Positions 58,738 through 64,000 of a stretch of DNA of 64,000 bases are shown here, one piece after another. This DNA is from Ruegeria arenilitoris (GTDB taxonomy: Bacteria > Pseudomonadota > Alphaproteobacteria > Rhodobacterales > Rhodobacteraceae). Position 1 is the stretch's first letter; every line of letters starts with the position of its first letter. A program made the translations under genes and the position numbers. Below the pieces are notes generated by a model. It made no database searches. It was not told the origin of the DNA and saw only the letters and a program-made list of their open reading frames with translations. The stretch spans positions 875,501 through 939,500 of the forward strand of contig NZ_WQDA01000001.1 of NCBI RefSeq assembly GCF_013032855.1, read 5' to 3'.

Positions 58738-59496
58738 TTACAATCGTATGGCGGAAATCAGGCGACCGTAATCCGCCTCGCCGGCGTGGGTCGCGCGCCG
58801 GTAGGAATAGAACTTGTCGGGATCCGAATAGGTGCAATGCCGCGTCCATTCTGCCTGCCCGACGCCGGCCTGACGCAGCTTGTGAAGGCCAAAGGCCGGC
58901 AGGTCGAAATGCATCCGGTCGCCTTGCCCATTTGCAAAGAAACGCGCGTTGTCCTGGCTTTCCAAAAGGAAGTCTTCCAGAAACTCCGGGCCAACCTCGT
59001 AGGCGCGCTGCGAGATCGTCGGGCCGATGACGGCGATGATGTTTTTGCGGTGCGCACCCAGCGCCTCCATGGCGTCCAGCGTCGCCTCAAGGACACCGTC
59101 CAGAGCACCGCGCCATCCCGCATGTGCCGCCCCGATCACTTTAGCTTGAGGATCCGCAAATAGTACCGGCTGGCAGTCTGCCGTCAGGATCGTCAGCGCG
59201 AGGCCCGGCGTTGCGGTAACGATTGCATCGGCCCTTGGCTTCTCGCCTGCAATCGGCTTGTCGACGGTGATCACGTGTGGGGAATGTACCTGATGCACGC
59301 CGACCAATGCATCCAGTTTGACGCCCATGGCCTCGGCCACTCTGCTTCGGTTCAGCGCGACCGCCTCGCTCAGGTCGGACGAGCCCGTGCCACAATTCAG
59401 CCCGCTGAAGATACCGGACGAGGCGCCGCCCTTGCGACTGAAGAACCCGTGTCGAATCGGTGACAGCAAATCCGAGGTCAGAATTTCCAGAGTCAT
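58738..59496 (-). CDS. pgeF: Peptidoglycan editing factor, laccase-fold (PgeF/YfiH) protein
   Basis: This 252-residue protein belongs to the DUF152/laccase-domain family. It shows the N-terminal HGFFSRKGGASSGIFSGLNCG, a zinc-site cysteine in LTILTADCQPVLFADP near residue 104, and the GAAHAGWRGALDGVLEATLDAM segment near 122. Family members (YfiH) hydrolyse amino-sugar dipeptides or edit peptidoglycan precursors. Two ATGA-type overlaps link it to the methyltransferase upstream, which overlaps lgt, forming an envelope-related set. Confidence 0.92.
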   Translation of the reverse strand: MTLEILTSDLLSPIRHGFFSRKGGASSGIFSGLNCGTGSSDLSEAVALNRSRVAEAMGVKLDALVGVHQVHSPHVITVDKPIAGEKPRADAIVTATPGLALTILTADCQPVLFADPQAKVIGAAHAGWRGALDGVLEATLDAMEALGAHRKNIIAVIGPTISQRAYEVGPEFLEDFLLESQDNARFFANGQGDRMHFDLPAFGLHKLRQAGVGQAEWTRHCTYSDPDKFYSYRRATHAGEADYGRLISAIRL

Positions 59497-60560
59497 GTCC
59501 CAAGTCCCGATGGTGGCATCGCGGTTTTCGGGTAGAGGCCCAGCACCTTGAACAGGTTTCCCATTTCCTCTGGGTGCGTCAACCGCCGATGTGCCCGAAC
59601 CAGCGTTTCCAATTTTGATCCGGTCAACGCGCTGGCCAGAGACTGTGCGCGTTGGGTGATGCCCAGACGCTCAAGAAACACACCCTGAGGCGTCAACCGC
59701 GTGTGGGCGCAGCCCGTCGCGCCCGCCGCCAATGCCAGCGTTTCAAAATCCACATGTGCGGTCAGGTCGGCCTGACCCGGTGTGGCGAGCGGGTCGACGT
59801 ATTCGTGCCCCTTGACGGCCTGCAACGTGTCGCCCAGCGAACGCCAGTCGCCATAGTCGATCACGAGAGCCATACCGCCATGGCTGCGGATGATGCGGGC
59901 CGTTTCGGTCACGATGGGAACCGCCGCCGCGCACAGCTCGACCAGATCACCGTCCCGTGTATCCTCGAGGTGCGTCGCCAAAGCCGCTTGCGTCGCCCTC
60001 GGGCCAAGGCCGAATGCCAGCTGATCGCCCTGCAGGCCCACAAGACGTTCGCACCAGCCGTCGCCGTCGCGCAGAAACTGGCGGATGGGCAAAGCGTCGA
60101 AAAATTCATTGGCCACAAGAAATAGCGGAAGCTCTGGGAGATCGCCCACCGAAACGATCCAGTTCGGTGCGTGCGCATCCAGGGCCTCGGCCTGAAGTCC
60201 GCGCAGAACGGGCGAGGCTTCGAGCAATACCACCTGCGCGGCGTCGTGAAACCCGGGCACGCCCCGGGTAGCCCGCAGAATATCGGCCATGAGTGTTCCG
60301 CGCCCTGGGCCTAGCTCGGCGAGCGCAAACCGGCCGGGTCTGCCTTGATCAATCCAGCCCTGCGCGAGACAAAGACCAATCACTTCGCCGAACATCTGGC
60401 TGATTTCCGGAGCGGTGACAAAGTCTCCATGTGTGCCCAATGGGTCGCGAGTGGTGTAGTAGCCGTGCGTTGGATGCAGAAGACATTCGGCCATGTAGTC
60501 CGCCACGCTCATCGGCCCGTCTTGCCGGATGCGGTCGGTCAGGTGGCCAAGCAGGCTCAT
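59493..60560 (-). CDS. SAM-dependent methyltransferase, MidA/NDUFAF7-like
   Basis: This 355-residue protein starts at ATG 60560, overlapping the lgt stop by four bases. The MidA-like pattern is clear: [44 protein letters not shown] (about 19-62), the SAM motif [18 protein letters not shown] near 79, and [14 protein letters not shown] near 142. Mitochondrial homologues methylate an arginine of complex I; the bacterial target is not settled. It overlaps pgeF by four bases. A link to complex I assembly is inference from the family. Confidence 0.9.
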   Translation of the reverse strand: MSLLGHLTDRIRQDGPMSVADYMAECLLHPTHGYYTTRDPLGTHGDFVTAPEISQMFGEVIGLCLAQGWIDQGRPGRFALAELGPGRGTLMADILRATRGVPGFHDAAQVVLLEASPVLRGLQAEALDAHAPNWIVSVGDLPELPLFLVANEFFDALPIRQFLRDGDGWCERLVGLQGDQLAFGLGPRATQAALATHLEDTRDGDLVELCAAAVPIVTETARIIRSHGGMALVIDYGDWRSLGDTLQAVKGHEYVDPLATPGQADLTAHVDFETLALAAGATGCAHTRLTPQGVFLERLGITQRAQSLASALTGSKLETLVRAHRRLTHPEEMGNLFKVLGLYPKTAMPPSGLGT

Positions 60561-61444
60561 GCCGCCCGCCGTGCCCGTAGGGCGAACCACAAGCCGACGG
60601 CGATCATCGGTACAGATAGGATCTGGCCCATCGTCAGGCCGTACCCGCCCACTTGCCACGCAAGTCCAAGCGGGTTTCCGGCCGAAACGAATTGCGCATC
60701 GGGTTGACGAAAGAACTCGACGATGAAGCGCGAAGCGCCATAGCCCGCCAGAAATACGCCCATGATGCGGCCGGGCCAATGAAATGCGCCGCGCCTATAC
60801 ACCAGCCACAACAAAAGCAGGCCCAACAGCACGCCTTCCAGTGCAGCCTCGTACAACTGCGACGGGTGGCGGGCGCAAAGTCCGGCAGCGACATTTGCGC
60901 AATCCTGAGCTGCCGCGCCGGGAAAGATCACCGCCCAGGGCAGTTCGCTGGGTCGGCCCCACAGCTCGGCATTGACGAAATTGGCCAAACGGCCAAGCAA
61001 CAGGCCGGGGGGGACCGTATGGGCGATCAGGTCGGCCAGCGAAAGCAAGGGGGCCGAATTGCGTCGCGCGAAGACCAGCGAAGCGATCACCACACCCAGA
61101 AGGCCGCCGTGAAAGGACATGCCACCCTGCCAGACCTTAAGGATCTCAAGCGGGTGTGACAGGTAGTATTCGGGCTGATAGAACAGAACAAAGCCCAATC
61201 GCCCGCCGATGATGACCCCTAGGATGATCCAGGTGATCAGGTCCTCCAACTGGTCCGGTCTCAGGGGCGGGGATTGATCCGGCCACAAAGCGGGACGGCG
61301 CACCGCCATCACTGCCATGCGCCACGCGATCAGGATGCCCGCGATATAGGCCAGCGCATACCACCGCAGCGCGAACTCGATCCCGAAGGCGGAAATCGAG
61401 AACAGCTCGGGTGACAGATCGGGGAAATTCAAAACAGCTTGCAT
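60557..61444 (-). CDS. lgt: Prolipoprotein diacylglyceryl transferase
   Basis: This 295-residue inner-membrane enzyme adds diacylglycerol to the lipobox cysteine of prolipoproteins. It has seven hydrophobic segments. The conserved S-F-H-G-G-L-L-G-V near residue 110, the Lgt signature [15 protein letters not shown] near 152 and the C-terminal SQL-containing loop ([13 protein letters not shown]) are present. The first gene of the lgt-methyltransferase-pgeF overlap set, it is divergent from ubiK. The set contains two envelope genes, which fits the context. Confidence 0.96.
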   Translation of the reverse strand: MQAVLNFPDLSPELFSISAFGIEFALRWYALAYIAGILIAWRMAVMAVRRPALWPDQSPPLRPDQLEDLITWIILGVIIGGRLGFVLFYQPEYYLSHPLEILKVWQGGMSFHGGLLGVVIASLVFARRNSAPLLSLADLIAHTVPPGLLLGRLANFVNAELWGRPSELPWAVIFPGAAAQDCANVAAGLCARHPSQLYEAALEGVLLGLLLLWLVYRRGAFHWPGRIMGVFLAGYGASRFIVEFFRQPDAQFVSAGNPLGLAWQVGGYGLTMGQILSVPMIAVGLWFALRARRAA

Positions 61445-61541
61445 GTGCGTCTCATTGCCCGGGGTTGGCTGACCAAGTCAACCTTGAGACTGGGCTCTCT
61501 ATCCCCCATATAGAAGGCATTCGCGATTCCGGAGTAGACAC

Positions 61542-61790
61542 ATGCAAACCCGCAACAAGTTTCTGGACGATATGTCCCAGTTGATGACCAACGCAATGGG
61601 CGTGGCGCAGGGTGCGCGGGAAGAGGCTGAAACGGCGATGAAGTCCTTGGTCGACCGCTGGCTGGCGGATCGCGACTTTGTAACGCGAGAAGAGTTCGAT
61701 GCCGTCCGCGCGATGGCCCAGAAAGCGCGCGAAGAAAACGCGGCGCTGGAAGCGCGGATCGCCGCGCTTGAAGCGAAGCTGGACAAATAA
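61542..61790 (+). CDS. ubiK: UbiK family accessory factor (BMFP protein)
   Basis: This 82-residue, almost fully helical protein has the BMFP-type layout: an N-terminal amphipathic helix (FLDDMSQLMTNAMGVAQGAREEAETAMKSLVDRWLADRDF) and a C-terminal leucine/alanine coiled coil (MAQKAREENAALEARIAALEAKLDK). UbiK supports ubiquinone synthesis in bacteria as part of the Ubi complex; membrane association and trimers are reported for the family. It is divergent from lgt and alone on its strand. Confidence 0.92.
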   Translation: MQTRNKFLDDMSQLMTNAMGVAQGAREEAETAMKSLVDRWLADRDFVTREEFDAVRAMAQKAREENAALEARIAALEAKLDK

Positions 61791-62112
61791 GCCCAGCCGC
61801 AGATCGGCATTTCAGAATTTTTGGCAAGACCTTACACCGCTCAACCCGCGCTGGGTTTCGCAGTGTGGGGAGTGTCGCCGCATTGCAAAAATAAATCAAG
61901 GCAAAGCTACAGGGTGCGCCAATATTTTGGTGGCCGTTGCCATCTGTCCACAACTTATTGCTGTTATCCCCAAGAATGGGGGTTGCCAGAGTCCCAGCCA
62001 CAGCGCACCATATTTAGTACAGGCCTATGGGGGAAGCCCGGCTTGTAGAGCAGGCAACTAGCGCTGGGGCGCTGCCAGCCCCGAAATGCTAGGTATTAAG
62101 TGAGGTGGCACC
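61791..62112 (+). other. Intergenic region between ubiK and the YbjN gene
   Basis: These 322 bases are more AT-rich than the neighbours and contain no reading frame with a good start. A GGGGC/GCCCC hairpin (62066-62070 with 62078-62082) lies about 30 bases before the YbjN gene and may be in its leader. A short C4/G4 dyad lies near 61968-61981. I see no clear sigma-70 promoter and no RNA gene. Confidence 0.4.
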
Positions 62113-62613
62113 ATGGCACTTTCCGAGCAGTATTTCGAAGAAGACATTCATCCGATTGATATTGTCGAACATCTGGCTGAACACCACGATTGGGATTTCG
62201 ACCGGATCGGAGACGATCAGATCGCCATGGCGGTCGAAGGACAGTGGCGCACCTACTCGATCACGCTGGCCTGGTCCAACTATGACGAGACTCTGCGGAT
62301 GGTCTGCTCGTTCGAGATGGAGCCGCCCGAGGACCGGGTTTCCGATCTCTATGAATTGCTCAACCGCATGAACGACCAATGCTGGGCCGGCGCCTTCACC
62401 TACTGGGGCAATCAGAAGCTGATGGTCTACCGCTACGGCCTGGTGCTCAGCGGCGGGCAATCGGCCAGCCCCGAACAGATCGACACGATGATCACCGCCG
62501 CGGTCCTGAGCGCCGAGCGTTACTATCCTGCGATCCAGTTGGTAACCTGGGGCAACCGTACGCCCGAGGATGCGATGCAAGTCGCCATTGCAGAGGCTTA
62601 CGGCCGCGCGTAA
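62113..62613 (+). CDS. YbjN domain-containing protein
   Basis: This 166-residue protein fits the YbjN/T3SS-chaperone-like fold: DWDFDRIGDDQIAMAVEGQWRTYSITLAWSNYDETLRMVCSFEM (about 28-71), then DLYELLNRMNDQCWAGAFTYWGNQKLMVYRYGLV. It is acidic and soluble, with no signal peptide. YbjN proteins influence stress and motility in enterobacteria by an unclear route. It is 39 bases upstream of proC on the same strand and may share its transcript. Confidence 0.88.
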   Translation: MALSEQYFEEDIHPIDIVEHLAEHHDWDFDRIGDDQIAMAVEGQWRTYSITLAWSNYDETLRMVCSFEMEPPEDRVSDLYELLNRMNDQCWAGAFTYWGNQKLMVYRYGLVLSGGQSASPEQIDTMITAAVLSAERYYPAIQLVTWGNRTPEDAMQVAIAEAYGRA

Positions 62614-62652
62614 AGCTTTGCCCCAAACCGTAAAGGCAGGGGAGGGGCTATC

Positions 62653-63468
62653 ATGGACATGTCACGCGTCGCGGACCAGGGGCTGGTTCTTCTGGGATGC
62701 GGAAAGATGGGGTCGGCCATGTTGGCCGGCTGGCTGGAACATGGCCTGCCAGCCGCATCAGTATGGGTGATCGACCCCAACCCTTCCGACTGGCTCAGGG
62801 CGCAAGGGGTCAATATCAACACCCCACTTCCTGAAAGACCTGCCGTCGTGTTGGTTGCCGTCAAACCTCAGATGATGGGCGAGGCATTGCCGGCAATTCA
62901 GGCGTTGGGGGGCGGCGGAACCCTGTTCATCTCGGTCGCCGCCGGAACTTCCATCGCCACGTTCGAGCGCGTTCTGGGTGCTGGTACTCCGATCATTCGG
63001 GCCATGCCGAACACGCCTGCGGCGATCCGGCAGGGCATCACCGCGCTGATTGGAAATGCCAGCACGTCGGGCTCTGACATGACCCTGGCCGAAGATCTGC
63101 TTTCGGCCATCGGTGATACCGTGCGCCTGCAGGATGAGGCGCAGATGGACGCGGTCACCGGTCTCAGCGGCTCGGGCCCGGCCTATGTCTTTCATTTGAT
63201 TGAGACGCTGGCCGCCGCCGGTGAGGCGCAAGGCCTTCCGCATGATCTGGCCATGCGCCTGGCCAAGGCGACCGTCGCCGGGGCAGGGGCTCTGGCCATG
63301 GCGTCCGAGGAAGATCCTTCGCAATTGCGCATCAATGTCACGTCTCCCAACGGCACGACGCAGGCAGCACTGGAAGTCCTGATGCATGAACAGGATGGGT
63401 TTCCAAACCTGTTGCACCGTGCCGTAAAGGCGGCAACCGATCGATCCAAGGAGCTGTCCGGTGAGTGA
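62653..63468 (+). CDS. proC: Pyrroline-5-carboxylate reductase
   Basis: This 271-residue enzyme reduces pyrroline-5-carboxylate to proline using NAD(P)H. The N-terminal Rossmann motif LGCGKMGSAMLAGW lies near residue 14, and the C-terminal domain carries the conserved GSGPAYVFHLIETLAAAGEAQGLPHDLA near 174. The ProC signature region near 227 (SPNGTTQAALEVL) follows. It overlaps the next gene, the tRNA-binding protein, by eight bases, an unusual combination of proline synthesis with an RNA-binding protein. Confidence 0.95.
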   Translation: MDMSRVADQGLVLLGCGKMGSAMLAGWLEHGLPAASVWVIDPNPSDWLRAQGVNINTPLPERPAVVLVAVKPQMMGEALPAIQALGGGGTLFISVAAGTSIATFERVLGAGTPIIRAMPNTPAAIRQGITALIGNASTSGSDMTLAEDLLSAIGDTVRLQDEAQMDAVTGLSGSGPAYVFHLIETLAAAGEAQGLPHDLAMRLAKATVAGAGALAMASEEDPSQLRINVTSPNGTTQAALEVLMHEQDGFPNLLHRAVKAATDRSKELSGE

Positions 63469-63799
63469 AATTTCCTTCGACGACTTCCTCAAGGTCGACA
63501 TTCGCGTAGGAGAGGTCATCCGGGCCGAACCCTATCCCGAGGCCCGCAAGCCCGCGATCAAAATGTGGATCGACTTCGGCGACGAGATCGGCGAGCGCAA
63601 GACCTCGGCGCAGGTTACCGCGCATTACACGACCGAATCCCTTGTCGGCAAACATGTGCTGGCCGTGGTCAATTTCCCGCCGCGTCAGATCGGGCGGTTC
63701 ATGTCCGAGGTTCTTGTTCTGGGTCTGCCGGACGAATCGGGCGAGATTGTTTTGATCGGTCCTGATGGCAAAGTTCCCGTGGGCGGGCGGATGCACTGA
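63461..63799 (+). CDS. CsaA/YgjH-type tRNA-binding domain protein
   Basis: This 112-residue protein is a stand-alone EMAP-II-like OB fold. It shows ISFDDFLKVDIRVGEVIRAEPYPEARKPAIKMWIDFG near residues 3-39, SAQVTAHY near 48 and GLPDESGEIVLIGPDG near 90, as in CsaA and the C-terminal domain of methionyl-tRNA synthetase. CsaA acts as an export-related chaperone in Bacillus; the alphaproteobacterial role is not settled. It begins within the last codons of proC and shares its TGA with the start of the next gene. Confidence 0.92.
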   Translation: MSEISFDDFLKVDIRVGEVIRAEPYPEARKPAIKMWIDFGDEIGERKTSAQVTAHYTTESLVGKHVLAVVNFPPRQIGRFMSEVLVLGLPDESGEIVLIGPDGKVPVGGRMH

Positions 63800-64000
63800 T
63801 GAAGCTGTTGATCACCCGACCGATGACCCCCGCGGTCACGGCCCGCGCGCGGGATGAGTTCGACGTCGATATCCGAGATAGCAACGCACCGCTCAGCATT
63901 GATGAGATGGCGCGCGCATTGCGGGACTACGACGTGGTCGTTCCGACTTTGGGTGATGTCTTTTCGGCCGATGTCTTTGAAATGGTCACGGCTCCGCGGT
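63799..64000 (+). CDS. D-isomer 2-hydroxyacid dehydrogenase, N-terminal fragment
   Basis: This gene runs off the right edge; the first 67 residues are visible. The start MKLLITRPMTPAVTARARDEFDVDI and the segment DYDVVVPTLGDVFSADVF match the N-terminal substrate-binding half of NAD-dependent glyoxylate/hydroxypyruvate reductases of the D-2-hydroxyacid dehydrogenase family. ATG 63799 shares its first base with the TGA of the tRNA-binding gene. The NAD-binding GxGxxG and catalytic His lie outside the window. Confidence 0.75.
   Translation, partial: MKLLITRPMTPAVTARARDEFDVDIRDSNAPLSIDEMARALRDYDVVVPTLGDVFSADVFEMVTAPR

Overview
This window looks like an ordinary chromosomal segment from a marine alphaproteobacterium of the Rhodobacteraceae (Roseobacter group, Ruegeria-like). 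The evidence is high GC with many ATGA and TGATG stop/start overlaps, a class II B12-dependent ribonucleotide reductase, an F1-only ATP synthase operon (atpHAGDC), a short HisG that needs HisZ, a fused ATP sulfurylase/APS kinase, CIRCE-controlled groESL, and family pairs typical of the group (Hsp20 with DUF1150, lgt with a MidA-like methyltransferase and pgeF, hisC with tyrosine-branch dehydrogenase). The genus is inferred from gene content only. I see no rRNA, tRNA, CRISPR array, insertion sequence or prophage.

Layout: 1-4.5 kb holds a cut thioesterase-like gene, two small exported proteins, slyX and the hisS-hisZ-hisG run. 4.5-8.9 kb holds a DUF1489 gene, nrdJ, a hypothetical gene and rpsD with its promoter, leader and a strong bidirectional terminator. 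8.9-13.9 kb holds an Lrp-type regulator divergent from a cysteine-desulfurase-like enzyme, then hisC, prephenate dehydrogenase and an extensin-like protein. 13.9-20.4 kb holds an AT-rich FkbM methyltransferase, DUF2125, a ChaC-like enzyme, a MotA/TolQ-type channel with a long coiled-coil OmpA/MotB partner, and a YHYH protein. 20.4-30.2 kb holds clpA, gloB, a methyltransferase, the F1 ATPase operon and an H-type lectin gene.

30.2-41.2 kb is a series of housekeeping genes: rpiB and prs (ribose-5-P and PRPP metabolism), an isomerase/hydrolase pair, a tightly packed minus-strand run (HAD phosphatase, MaoC, ribF, YcgN, threonine aldolase), a DUF389 membrane protein, Mn-dependent pyrophosphatase, a TraB/GumN protein and a DUF2161 nuclease-like protein. 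41.2-49.1 kb contains groESL, a DMT transporter, a lipase-like gene coupled to an orphan phnM, purEK, DUF465 and a heat-shock pair. 49.1-58.0 kb has PhzF coupled to a family 10 glycosyltransferase, an unknown 185-residue protein behind a palindrome, the sulfate-activation fusion, a membrane-anchored 2Fe-2S adenylate cyclase, trxB, a second Lrp regulator with tandem operator repeats, and a Hint-domain protein. After a roughly 0.7 kb gene-poor stretch, the end carries pgeF, a MidA-like gene, lgt, ubiK, a YbjN gene, proC, a CsaA-like protein and the start of a 2-hydroxyacid dehydrogenase.

Most of the window is core genome. The least explained parts are the redox-domain adenylate cyclase, the channel/coiled-coil envelope motor, the palindrome-controlled unknown at 51 kb, the two Hint-related genes, and several clear operator-like repeats next to Lrp-family genes.
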